Notes: generated from the letters alone by a model not told the origin. A stretch of DNA of 8,663 nucleotides from JAJNBA01 sp035696925 (GCA_035696925.1 DASSDW010000013.1:1-8663), one strand, 5' to 3'. Counted from the stretch's first letter, positions 1 through 6,269 are shown. Numbers and translations: made by a program.

Positions 1-114
1 GTCCGCGTACGCGCTCCGGGCGGCCTCGAACATCAGCTCCTTGTAGGAGGTCCCCTCCGTCGTCGGGGAGAAGCCGGACCAGCCGACACCGGCCACACCC
101 ACTCGGAGCCCCAT
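1..114 (-). CDS. Thiolase-family acetyl-CoA acetyltransferase, N-terminal fragment
   Basis: Only the first 38 codons are present; the gene runs off the left edge. The protein begins MGLRVGVAGVGWSGFSPTT and continues with a YKELMFEAARSAY segment. This is the usual N-terminus of the archaeal/SCP-x-type thiolases annotated as acetyl-CoA acetyltransferase, with a first beta strand, a Gly-rich turn, and a helix beginning near the 'SYKELMFEAA' motif. Enzymes of this superfamily make or break carbon-carbon bonds between acyl-CoA thioesters in the cytosol. The active-site Cys and His lie outside the window, so activity cannot be judged. An in-frame ATG at 123 would add three residues. I prefer 114 because a -10-like TATACA sits 8 nt before it. 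The gene is divergent from the acyl-CoA synthetase at 209, which suggests a shared role in acyl-CoA metabolism. The family call is recognition from a short fragment and could shift within the thiolase superfamily. Confidence 0.65.
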   Translation of the reverse strand, partial: MGLRVGVAGVGWSGFSPTTEGTSYKELMFEAARSAYAD

Positions 115-122
115 GGCCTCCA

Positions 123-128
123 TGTATA
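123..128 (-). promoter_or_regulatory. Putative -10 box of the thiolase gene
   Basis: On the minus strand TATACA is followed by 8 nt and then the ATG at 114. This places the expected transcription start at or within a base or two of the start codon. A GGAGG stretch lies only 2 nt before the ATG, too close for a normal ribosome-binding site. No clear -35 box was seen. Confidence 0.4.
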
Positions 129-196
129 TCGAAGGGCCGGGCGGTCCGCACTCGGTGCGCACGCCGTTGCCGCGGTCGTCAAACACCTCGCGCGCC

Positions 197-202
197 TATC
201 GT
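197..202 (+). promoter_or_regulatory. Putative -10 box, leaderless start of the acyl-CoA synthetase
   Basis: TATCGT is followed by exactly 6 nt and then the GTG at 209. No purine-rich ribosome-binding site lies in between. This is the actinobacterial TANNNT pattern, in which transcription begins at the start codon. It also decides the start, because longer in-frame starts upstream (ATG at 113 and 122) would place the -10 box inside the gene. Confidence 0.55.
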
Positions 203-208
203 GGCCGC

Positions 209-2152
209 GTGAGCGACATCATCTGGTCGCCGACGCCCGACTATGTCGAGCGGGCCAACGTCACCCGGTTCATGCGCGCACACGGGATCGAGACGTACGA
301 CGAGCTCGTCCGGCGCTCCGTCGAGGACGTCTCGTGGTTCTGGGACGCGGTGGTCCACGACCTCGGGATCGATTTCTTCGAGCCCTACGAGCAGGTCCTC
401 GACACCTCCCGGGGCGTGGAATGGGCGACGTGGTTCATCGGCGGGCGGATCAACCTCGCGCATCAATGCGTGGACCGATGGTCCGCAGCGACCCCGGACG
501 CGCCCGCGCTGGTGTGGGAGGGTGAGGGCGGCGACACGCGGGCGTGGACCTACGCCGACCTGCGTCGCGAGACCGATCGCCTCGCCCGGGCGCTCCTCGA
601 TCTCGGGGTCGGGTCCAAAGACGTCGTCGGGATCTTCCTGCCGATGATCCCGGAGACGGTCGCGGCCGTGATGGCCTGCTCCAAGATCGGGGCGATCTGG
701 GTGCCGATCTTCAGCGGCTTCGGGCCGGACGCCGTCGCGGTCCGGCTCGAGGATGCCGGCGTGTCGGTGCTCCTGACCGCCGACGCGTTCCCCCGGAAGG
801 GCCGCGCCGTCCCTATGCTCGAGGCGGTGCGCGGGGCCCTCGCCCGCGTGCCTTCGGTCAGGGAGACGATCGTCCTTCGGCACGCGGGCGAGGGCCCCGC
901 GGCGGGGGAACGCGACTGGTCGACCGTGCTCGCGGCGGTCTCGGACGACCCACTCGCCGCCGAGGCGTTGGAGAGCGAGCACCCGCTGTTCATCGGCTAC
1001 ACGAGCGGCACCAGCGGGCGACCGAAGGGCGTGCTGCACGTGCACGGCGGATTCCTCGTGAAGATCGCGTCGGAGGTGGCCTACCAAGCCGATCTGCATC
1101 CGGGGGAGATCCTGCATTGGGTCACCGATCTCGGCTGGATCATGGGGCCGTGGGAGATCGTCGGCGCGCTCGCGCTCGGCTCGACCGTGTTCCTCTACGA
1201 CGGCGCTCCCACGCATCCGGCGCCCGACCGACTCTGGTCGCTCGTCGAGCGGCACCGGATCACGACGCTCGGCGTCTCGCCGACGCTGATCCGCGCGATC
1301 ATCCCCTCGGGAACGGAGCACGTCCGTCGACACGACCTCTCGTCGCTACGGATGCTCGCGTCGACGGGTGAGCCGTGGAACCCCGACCCGTACCTCTGGC
1401 TGCACCGAGAGGTCGGTGGTTCGCGTCTGCCGATCATCAACCTGAGCGGGGGGACGGAGGTGGGGGCCTGCTTCCTCTCGCCGCTGCCGATCACGGACCT
1501 GAAGCCGTGCACGCTCCGAGGCCCCGCGCTCGGGATGGACATCGACATCGTCGATCCCGCCGGCCTCCCGGTCGCGGCCGGGGAAGTGGGAGAGCTCGTG
1601 TGCCGTCAGCCCTGGCCCGCGATGACGCGAGGGATCTGGGGCGACCCGGAGCGGTACCTCGACACGTACTGGGGCCGGTTCCCCGACGTCTGGCTCCACG
1701 GCGACTGGGCCACTCGAGACGAGGACGGATTCTGGTTCCTCCACGGCCGCTCCGACGACACCCTGTCCGTCGCCGGCAAGCGTCTCGGGCCGGCGGAGGT
1801 GGAGAGCGCGCTGGCCTCCCATCCGGCGGTGGCGGAGTCCGCCGCCATCGGCGTGCCACACCCGCTCAAAGGCGAGGCGATCTGGTGCTTCGTGGTGGTC
1901 CGGCCCGGCGAGGAGGCCGATGCCGGTCTCGCGAGGGCCCTGCGAAACGTGGTGGCGGACCATCTCGGCCGGTCGTTCCTGCCCTCCAAGGTCGTCTTCG
2001 TCCCCGAGCTCCCCAAGACGCGGAGCGCGAAGATCGTCCGCCGGGCGATCCGGGCGACCGCCCTCGGTGAGGATCCCGGGGACCTCTCCGGCCTCGAGGA
2101 CCCCGGGGTCCTGGATGTGATCCGGCAGTCGCTCGCCGGCGCAGAGCGCTGA
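209..2152 (+). CDS. AMP-forming acyl-CoA synthetase, acetyl-CoA synthetase-like
   Basis: This 647-residue protein of the ANL superfamily activates a carboxylic acid with ATP to an acyl-AMP and then an acyl-CoA in the cytosol. An N-terminal cap (about 1-80, with RFMRAHGI and VSWFWDAVVHDLGI) matches the acetyl-CoA synthetase N-terminal domain. The ATP-binding P-loop YTSGTSGRPKG is at 264-274, GTE at 415-417, and the hinge region GDWATRDEDGFWFLHGR at 498-514. The catalytic C-terminal lysine is probably K608 in SAKIVRR. The length fits acetyl-CoA synthetases (about 650). True acetate enzymes have a WWQTETG motif where this protein has SGGTEVG (413-419), so the bulky tryptophan that caps the acetate pocket is absent. 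A longer or branched acid is therefore more likely than acetate. The start is the GTG at 209, where the family homology begins and just after a -10 box. It is divergent from a thiolase gene with a 94-base gap, consistent with fatty or branched acid breakdown. The superfamily is certain; the substrate is not. Confidence 0.93.
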   Translation: MSDIIWSPTPDYVERANVTRFMRAHGIETYDELVRRSVEDVSWFWDAVVHDLGIDFFEPYEQVLDTSRGVEWATWFIGGRINLAHQCVDRWSAATPDAPALVWEGEGGDTRAWTYADLRRETDRLARALLDLGVGSKDVVGIFLPMIPETVAAVMACSKIGAIWVPIFSGFGPDAVAVRLEDAGVSVLLTADAFPRKGRAVPMLEAVRGALARVPSVRETIVLRHAGEGPAAGERDWSTVLAAVSDDPLAAEALESEHPLFIGYTSGTSGRPKGVLHVHGGFLVKIASEVAYQADLHPGEILHWVTDLGWIMGPWEIVGALALGSTVFLYDGAPTHPAPDRLWSLVERHRITTLGVSPTLIRAIIPSGTEHVRRHDLSSLRMLASTGEPWNPDPYLWLHREVGGSRLPIINLSGGTEVGACFLSPLPITDLKPCTLRGPALGMDIDIVDPAGLPVAAGEVGELVCRQPWPAMTRGIWGDPERYLDTYWGRFPDVWLHGDWATRDEDGFWFLHGRSDDTLSVAGKRLGPAEVESALASHPAVAESAAIGVPHPLKGEAIWCFVVVRPGEEADAGLARALRNVVADHLGRSFLPSKVVFVPELPKTRSAKIVRRAIRATALGEDPGDLSGLEDPGVLDVIRQSLAGAER

Positions 2153-2453
2153 GTTCCCTTTCGGCGCAGCCCCTCCCGGGGAGGCCGATGGACCGTCGTT
2201 TCAAGAAGCGTTGCTTCCGAACCCATCCGGGGATGCAACTTCGCGACTGACGCGCGGGCATATGCTCGCAACCGAAACGCCGTAGGTCGCGCGCGGCGGA
2301 AGCCGAGCGGCCGAGGAGGCGGGGGTGGGAGAACGGGATCCGCACGGAACGGTGGAAGGCCGGTCGAGGTCGGCGACGGACAGGGCATCGCTCTCACGCC
2401 GGTGGAGCCCGTCCCTGGAGAGCCGCCTATCCGGGCGATGCGCGGGACGGTCC
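2153..2453. other. Gene-free stretch before the response regulator remnant
   Basis: No intact gene, RNA gene or repeat was recognised here. Six-frame reading gives only proline- and arginine-rich GC-driven frames. A small GC-rich inverted repeat (CCTCC/GGAGG, 2172-2184, 3-base loop) lies about 20 nt after the synthetase stop. It could weakly end that transcript, but it has no T-run. Since a broken response regulator follows, this stretch may hold the decayed end of a lost partner sensor kinase, but I found no kinase motif to show it. Confidence 0.5.
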
Positions 2454-2669
2454 GTGAGCGAGCGCCCGACCGTGCTCCTCGTCGACGACCACGCGGTGGT
2501 CCGGGCCGGCATCCGGATGCTTCTGGAGTCGCAGGCCGACGTCACCGTCGTGGCCGAAGCCTCCTCCGCCGAGGATGCGATCGCCTCGGACGGTCGAGTC
2601 GCACCGCGCGAACATCCAGGGAAGCTGGGTGTGGGGAGCCGTGCGGACCTCGTGCGCGCGGCCGCGGAG
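2454..2669 (+). pseudogene. Broken NarL/LuxR-type response regulator (internal deletion plus frameshift)
   Basis: From a GTG at 2454 the frame gives SERPTVLLVDDHAVVRAGI and then RMLLESQADVTVVAEASSAEDAI. This is the first third of a receiver domain, with the acidic pocket Asp pair at residues 11-12. The phospho-acceptor Asp strand and the rest of the receiver are missing. At about 2581, in the +1 frame, SPRTVESHRANIQ appears, which is the recognition-helix end of a LuxR-type helix-turn-helix. From 2622 the original frame resumes with KLGVGSRADLVRAAAE, the usual C-terminal end of the same domain. Between CAG (2617-2619) and AAG (2622) only GG remains where the family has an Arg codon, so one base is missing. 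The family is usually about 210-220 residues; only about 70 remain. The frame then stays open, with no stop, into the next gene (to 2885). It is non-functional as a regulator. No sensor kinase was recognised next to it. Confidence 0.8.
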
Positions 2670-2730
2670 ATCGAGGAGAGCGAGAGCCGGACGGGGAAAG
2701 AGGAGGGCACCGTCACACGCGCGGCCTCCG

Positions 2731-2736
2731 TAGACT
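2731..2736 (+). promoter_or_regulatory. Putative -10 box, leaderless start of the nitrilase-GNAT operon
   Basis: TAGACT matches TANNNT and is followed by exactly 6 nt and then the ATG at 2743, the same geometry as at 197-209. There is no Shine-Dalgarno sequence between box and start. The box lies in the decayed tail region of the response regulator remnant. Confidence 0.55.
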
Positions 2737-2742
2737 GCCGTC

Positions 2743-3561
2743 ATGCGGCTCGCGGTCTGTCAGATGCGGTCCGGAAGCGACGTTGGTGCGAACCTGACGG
2801 AGGCGGAACGGTTGCTGGACGAGGCGGCCGACGCCGGCGCAGACCTCGCGATCCTCCCGGAGCTCTTCCCGTTCCTCGGACCTGAGGCTCGTCTCCCGGA
2901 GATCGCGGAGCCCGTCCCGGGCGGCGCCCCGGTCGAGATGCTGGGCAAGGCGGCCGCTCGGGGGCAGCTGTGGATCGCCGGGGGAAGCGTCCCGGAGCGG
3001 GACGGGGATCACCTCTTCAACACCGCTCCACTCTTCGATCGGTCGGGCGAGCTCGTCGCGCGCTACCGAAAGATCCATCTCTTCGACGTGGATCTCGAGG
3101 GTCAGCCCCCGTTCCGGGAATCCGCCACGTACCGAGCGGGGACCGAGCTCGTGACCCACGCGATGGAGGACCTGAGGGTCGGCCTGTCGATCTGCTACGA
3201 CCTCCGTTTCCCCGAGCTGTTCCGCGGGCTCATGACGCTCGGTGCGGAGCTCTTCGTGTTGCCGGCGCAGTTCCAGCAGCAGACCGGCGTCGCGCACTGG
3301 GAGGTGTTGCTGCGAGCCCGCGCGATCGAGAACCAATGTTTCGTGGCGGCCGCGGCGCAGTGGGGCGAGTTCGGCTCGCCGGAGGAGCCACGGCGGTCCT
3401 ACGGCCGGTCGATGGTCGTCGGCCCGTGGGGCGACGTTCTGGTCGAGGCGCCGGAGGAGGGGACCGGTGTCTGGTTCGCCGATCTGGACGTCGCGGACCT
3501 CCACCGCGTGCGTCGGGTGCTTCCCGCGCTCGAGCATCGGCGGCTCGGCAGCAACTGCTGA
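2743..3561 (+). CDS. Carbon-nitrogen hydrolase, Nit-type amidase
   Basis: This 272-residue cytosolic member of the nitrilase superfamily hydrolyses a non-peptide C-N amide bond. The catalytic Glu-Lys-Cys triad is visible: E40 in ILPELF, K110 in YRKIHLFD and C151 in SICYDLRFPELF. The motif HWEVLLRARAIENQCF (185-200) is typical of the Nit1/Nit2 branch, whose characterised members remove the amide from deaminated glutathione or from omega-amides such as alpha-ketoglutaramate. Length (about 270) and domain cover are complete. The start is the ATG at 2743, where the first beta strand (RLAVCQM) begins and which follows a -10 box. Its stop TGA shares one base with the ATG of the downstream GNAT gene, so the two are probably co-translated. 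A role in metabolite repair is plausible from the family, but the exact substrate is not readable from the sequence. Confidence 0.93.
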   Translation: MRLAVCQMRSGSDVGANLTEAERLLDEAADAGADLAILPELFPFLGPEARLPEIAEPVPGGAPVEMLGKAAARGQLWIAGGSVPERDGDHLFNTAPLFDRSGELVARYRKIHLFDVDLEGQPPFRESATYRAGTELVTHAMEDLRVGLSICYDLRFPELFRGLMTLGAELFVLPAQFQQQTGVAHWEVLLRARAIENQCFVAAAAQWGEFGSPEEPRRSYGRSMVVGPWGDVLVEAPEEGTGVWFADLDVADLHRVRRVLPALEHRRLGSNC

Positions 3562-3983
3562 TGCGTCGCGAAGTCTCGGACGGCTACGAGCTCGACGACG
3601 ATCGCGCCCGCATCGACGTGGACATGGTGCACCGGTATCTGGCGGAGGAGGCCTATTGGGTGCCAGGTCGTGACCGGGCGACGATCGAGCGGCTCGTGCG
3701 GGAGTCGGCGAGGGTGATCGGCGCGTATCACGGTCGGGAGCAGGTCGGGTTCGCACGCGTGGTCTCGGACGGCTCGAGCATGGCGTGGCTCGGTGACGTC
3801 TTCGTCCTCGAGGGCCATCGAGGGCACGGGCTCGGCGTGGAGCTCGTCCGCGAGGCCGTGGAGGATCCGGCGCATCGCGATCTCGCCTGGTTCCTCAACA
3901 CCCGCGATGCCCACAGCCTCTACGCGAGGTTCGGGTTCGAACAGCCCAACGAGCGAACGATGGTGCGCCTCCGCCGCAGCTGA
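3561..3983 (+). CDS. GNAT family N-acetyltransferase
   Basis: This 140-residue single-domain acetyltransferase transfers acetyl from acetyl-CoA to an amine. The acetyl-CoA-binding motif is R87-G88-H89-G90-L91-G92 (HRGHGLG, matching Q/RxxGxG), after the beta strand WLGDVFVL (76-83). The late motif NTRDAHSLYARFGF (113-126) is the usual C-terminal GNAT helix-strand with the Tyr that acts as general acid. An N-terminal MVHRYLAEEAYWVPGR (22-37) matches the small stand-alone GNAT group annotated without a known substrate. The ATG overlaps the upstream nitrilase stop by one base (TGATG), which indicates translational coupling. The stop TGA (3981-3983) abuts the stop of the convergent MocA-like gene, together forming TGATCA. 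Substrate is unknown: a small molecule or a protein N-terminus are both possible. Confidence 0.9.
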   Translation: MRREVSDGYELDDDRARIDVDMVHRYLAEEAYWVPGRDRATIERLVRESARVIGAYHGREQVGFARVVSDGSSMAWLGDVFVLEGHRGHGLGVELVREAVEDPAHRDLAWFLNTRDAHSLYARFGFEQPNERTMVRLRRS

Positions 3984-4553
3984 TCAGGCGCCCGGCAGAT
4001 CCTCCGGGCGGTCGATGTCGGCGGGGGCCGGGAAGGGGATCACGACCTCGTCCACCCAGTCGGGATGCGAGGCCATGATCGCGCGCGCGCCGATGTCACC
4101 GTGCAGGTGGCCGGCCTCGGCGTAGACCTCCCGAGAGAGCAAGGCCGGCCCGGGGCCGTCGGTGTAGGCGATCCGCACGATGCGGCTCCGCGAGAGCCGG
4201 AACGCGTCCGTCAACGCACGCACCTCGGCATCGGTGACGCCCGGCTGGTCGGCCAGCAGAACCACCGCCCCCTCGCTGTCAGCGGCGAGATCGTGCAGAC
4301 CGACGGCGAGCGACGACGACTGGCCGGTCGCATGATCGGCGTTCCGTACGAAGCGGCCCTGAGGGGGAAGCGCGAGCGCTGCTTCGACGCGATCGGCGTC
4401 GTGGCCCGTGACGACCACGACCTCGTCGATCCCGGCCGACGCGAGCGCATCGAGCGCGTGTTGGGCGAGCGGCCGTCCACGGAAGGGCGCGATCTGCTTG
4501 GTGGATCCGAACCGCCGCGCCGATCCCGCCGCCAGCACGATCCCGGAGATCAC
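3984..4553 (-). CDS. mocA: MocA/MobA-like molybdenum cofactor nucleotidyltransferase
   Basis: This 189-residue nucleotidyltransferase begins with the GT-A-like signature GIVLAAGSARRFGSTKQ (4-20), with the conserved Gly-rich loop, Arg and Lys that bind the nucleotide. It has VVVVTGHDADRV (45-56), the metal-binding ADQPGVT (101-107) and a late GDIGAR motif (152-157). This matches the family that attaches CMP (MocA) or GMP (MobA) to molybdopterin. Placed directly after coxG, the MocA-like cytidylyltransferase role, feeding a molybdopterin-cytosine-dinucleotide enzyme such as aerobic CO dehydrogenase, is the best reading. The start is the GTG at 4553, which overlaps the coxG stop in the sequence GTGA; no other start fits the N-terminal strand. 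CTP versus GTP preference is inferred from context, not seen. The gene ends back-to-back with the convergent GNAT gene, with no spacer at all. Confidence 0.87.
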   Translation of the reverse strand: MISGIVLAAGSARRFGSTKQIAPFRGRPLAQHALDALASAGIDEVVVVTGHDADRVEAALALPPQGRFVRNADHATGQSSSLAVGLHDLAADSEGAVVLLADQPGVTDAEVRALTDAFRLSRSRIVRIAYTDGPGPALLSREVYAEAGHLHGDIGARAIMASHPDWVDEVVIPFPAPADIDRPEDLPGA

Positions 4554-5158
4554 GAGCCGGATCGCAGACCGAAGAGCCGTGCGACGAACCGTGCGATCGC
4601 CGCCCAGAGGGCGCGGAGGCCGAGGCCGAACCCACCCACGGCCCGGGGGGTCGCCGGGGGGTTCGGTTCGGCCTCGGCCTCCGTCACCGTGGCCGTCCCT
4701 CCCTGCGGATCCTCGTGCAGCTTCGCCTCGAGGCACTCGGCGAACTGCTTGGTCAGCAGCTTCGAGACCTCCGGGAGGAGGCCGCGCGAGAGCTGCGCCG
4801 CCGCTCCCGTGATCGTCAGATCGGAGCGGATGTGGACCGTCGTTCCCTCGTCGCCGGCGGGTTCCAGCCACGATTCGACCCTCGCCGTCGCGGCGCCTTT
4901 GCCTCGCTGCTCCACCCCTTTGGCGAACAGCCTCGCGCGATGGGCATCGTCGTCCCGCTCTTCCACCACCACCGTGCCCGTGAACGCCATCTGGACCGGG
5001 CCGAAGCGCACGTGCACCCTGCCCTTCCACGTCCGCTCATCCACGGCCTCGGTGAGCTCCGCGCCAGGCATGCACGGCGCGATCGCTTCCACATCCTGCA
5101 GCACGGCCCAGAGGCGATCGACCGGTGTGCGCACGGTGAACGCGTCCTCGATCAGCAT
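4550..5158 (-). CDS. coxG: CoxG-like SRPBCC protein, C-terminal membrane tail
   Basis: This 202-residue protein has an N-terminal SRPBCC (START-like) lipid-binding domain of the CoxG type (about 1-150), followed by an acidic/proline linker (about 155-172) and a hydrophobic C-terminal segment (about 174-197, ending in basic residues) that can anchor it to the membrane. Family marks are FTVRTPVDRLWAVLQDV (7-23), the CMPGAEL loop (29-35), GRVHVRFGPVQMAFTG (46-61) and the long C-terminal helix LSRGLLPEVSKLL (123-135). CoxG proteins link aerobic CO dehydrogenase to the membrane; one mycobacterial CoxG has been reported to extract quinone for the enzyme. Start choice is the ATG at 5158, where homology begins; upstream in-frame codons code for nothing family-like. 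A -10-like box lies 8 nt upstream. It leads an operon with the MocA-like gene. No coxMSL structural genes are in the window, so it could serve another molybdenum hydroxylase. Confidence 0.87.
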   Translation of the reverse strand: MLIEDAFTVRTPVDRLWAVLQDVEAIAPCMPGAELTEAVDERTWKGRVHVRFGPVQMAFTGTVVVEERDDDAHRARLFAKGVEQRGKGAATARVESWLEPAGDEGTTVHIRSDLTITGAAAQLSRGLLPEVSKLLTKQFAECLEAKLHEDPQGGTATVTEAEAEPNPPATPRAVGGFGLGLRALWAAIARFVARLFGLRSGS

Positions 5159-5166
5159 CGGCGGGA

Positions 5167-5172
5167 AGCGTA
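5167..5172 (-). promoter_or_regulatory. Putative -10 box of the coxG-mocA operon
   Basis: On the minus strand TACGCT (TANNNT) is followed by 8 nt and then the ATG at 5158, consistent with a leaderless or nearly leaderless message. No Shine-Dalgarno sequence is present. Confidence 0.42.
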
Positions 5173-5200
5173 GTCCGGTGGGCGAGGCTCCGCCGGCGCG

Positions 5201-5332
5201 ACCCTGCTCGAGGGAACGGGGATCTTCGACACCCTGGTCCGCTGGTCGCAGCTCATCAGCATGGTGGCCCAGCCCATCACGCTGGGTGGAACCGCCGTCT
5301 ACGTGGTGTTCTGGCTCCAGAACCGACGGTAG
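5201..5332 (+). other. Possible small membrane peptide lacking a standard start
   Basis: The gap between coxG and the peptidase holds an open frame from 5174 to the TAG at 5330-5332. It reads ATLLEGTGIFDTLVRWSQ, then LISMVAQPITLGGTAVYVVF, and ends WLQNRR. It looks protein-like: an amphipathic start, one hydrophobic segment of about 20 residues, and a basic end as in a small inner-membrane protein. The composition differs from the Arg/Pro/Ser-rich noise of the other frames. The only in-frame ATG (5261) would leave 23 residues. No ATG, GTG or TTG precedes it; a CTG at 5204, or an ATC at 5222 behind GAGGGA, are the only candidates. It could be a genuine short gene with a rare start, a remnant, or a gene whose GTG at 5178 was put out of frame by a one-base change. 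I do not recognise a family. Confidence 0.35.
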
Positions 5333-5366
5333 CCAGCCTTCCCGTTTCCCGCGCAACGCATCCGGG

Positions 5367-5372
5367 TATCAG
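5367..5372 (+). promoter_or_regulatory. Putative -10 box, leaderless start of the zinc peptidase
   Basis: TATCAG is followed by exactly 6 nt and then the GTG at 5379. It shares TATC and spacing with the box of the acyl-CoA synthetase but lacks the final T of TANNNT, so it is a weaker match. It helps select the GTG at 5379 from a frame that is open for more than 1.3 kb upstream. Confidence 0.4.
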
Positions 5373-5378
5373 GCCGCC

Positions 5379-6257
5379 GTGGACTTCCGGAAGGGCGCGA
5401 AGCTCGATCCCACGCAGGTCGAGGACCGTCGAGGCATGCGTGGTATGCGCGGCGGCCGCGGCATGGCGGTCGGCGGCGGCGCCGGCGTCGTGGGCGTGAT
5501 CGTCGTCCTCCTGATCACCCTGCTGGGGGGCGACATCGACCTGAGCGCGCTCCAGTCGCTCGACGGCGTGATCGCCGGGGGCCAGCAGCAGCAGGGCGAG
5601 GTCATCGAGGAGTGCAAGACGGGCGAGGACGCGGAGCGAAGCCGCGACTGCCGCTTGATCGGCACCGTGAACAGCATCCAGGCGTATTGGGCCGGCGCCG
5701 TCGAGGGATACACGCCTTCGGTGACCGTGTTCTTCTCCGACTCCACGGGGACCGGATGCGGGGCGGCGACCGCGGACGTCGGCCCGTTCTACTGCCCCGC
5801 CGACAAGAAGATCTACGTCGACCTCGGGTTCTTCCAGGAGTTGCAGGCTCGCTTCGGGGCGGAAGGCGGTCCGTTCGCCGAGGCCTACGTGCTGGCGCAC
5901 GAATACGGGCACCATGTGCAGGACCTGCTCGGGGTGCTCGCCCAGATCGGCGGAGATCGTGAAGGCCCACAGAGCGCCGCCGTCCGCACGGAGCTCCAGG
6001 CCGACTGCTACGCCGGGGTCTGGGCCGCGAACGCGGTGGAGACCAGGTTCCTCGCGTCACTCGGTGACGACGAGATCACCCAGGCATTGGATGCCGCCGC
6101 GGCGGTCGGCGACGACCGCATCCAGCAACAGACGCAGGGGCAAGTGAACCGAGAAGCGTGGACGCACGGCTCTTCCCAGCAACGACAGCAGTGGTTCATG
6201 ACCGGCTACCGGGGCGGGGATCCGAACGACTGCGACACGTTCACCGGTACCGTCTGA
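5379..6257 (+). CDS. YpfJ-type neutral zinc metallopeptidase, membrane-anchored
   Basis: This 292-residue protein belongs to the putative neutral zinc metallopeptidase family (YpfJ). It starts with a short cytoplasmic segment containing VEDRRGM and Gly/Arg-rich MRGMRGGRG (about 14-28). One membrane segment follows (about 34-50), and the peptidase domain then lies outside. The zinc motif is HEYGH at 174-178 (H174, E175, H178), with a likely third ligand in ELQADC (E206). FYCPADKKIYVDLGFF (137-152) is another family block, and the end RGGDPNDCDTF (278-288) is typical. Length matches the family. The start is the GTG at 5379, since family homology begins there and a -10 box precedes it; the frame upstream is antisense to coxG and mocA. 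The natural substrate of this family is unknown. It sits on the opposite strand between coxG-mocA and xdhC, and its stop is 12 bases from the convergent xdhC stop. Confidence 0.92.
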   Translation: MDFRKGAKLDPTQVEDRRGMRGMRGGRGMAVGGGAGVVGVIVVLLITLLGGDIDLSALQSLDGVIAGGQQQQGEVIEECKTGEDAERSRDCRLIGTVNSIQAYWAGAVEGYTPSVTVFFSDSTGTGCGAATADVGPFYCPADKKIYVDLGFFQELQARFGAEGGPFAEAYVLAHEYGHHVQDLLGVLAQIGGDREGPQSAAVRTELQADCYAGVWAANAVETRFLASLGDDEITQALDAAAAVGDDRIQQQTQGQVNREAWTHGSSQQRQQWFMTGYRGGDPNDCDTFTGTV

Positions 6258-6269
6258 CCCGGCGCCGCA

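Noticed and set aside
179..1333. Long minus-strand open frame (384 codons) opposite the acyl-CoA synthetase
   Set aside because: Its translation is Arg/Asp/Pro-rich without any motif and lies fully antisense to a gene with clear catalytic motifs; typical GC-rich shadow frame.
2402..2797. Plus-strand frame beginning ATG EPVPGEPPIRAM, with a -10-like TATCCG at 2428
   Set aside because: The start looked protein-like, but the frame soon turns into Arg-rich shadow of the receiver remnant and nothing in it is recognisable.
2670..2885. Continuation of the response regulator frame into the nitrilase gene
   Set aside because: After the HTH end the translation becomes Arg/Gly-rich and overlaps the nitrilase by 143 bases; it is read-through of a pseudogene that lost its stop.
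4065..5378. Upstream in-frame extension of the zinc peptidase (438 codons)
   Set aside because: The extension is antisense to coxG and mocA, has low-complexity composition, and family homology begins only at the GTG at 5379.
5430..5480. GGC/GGT-rich repeat-like stretch at the start of the peptidase gene
   Set aside because: It encodes the Gly/Arg/Met-rich segment common near the N-terminus of this peptidase family; not a DNA repeat in its own right.
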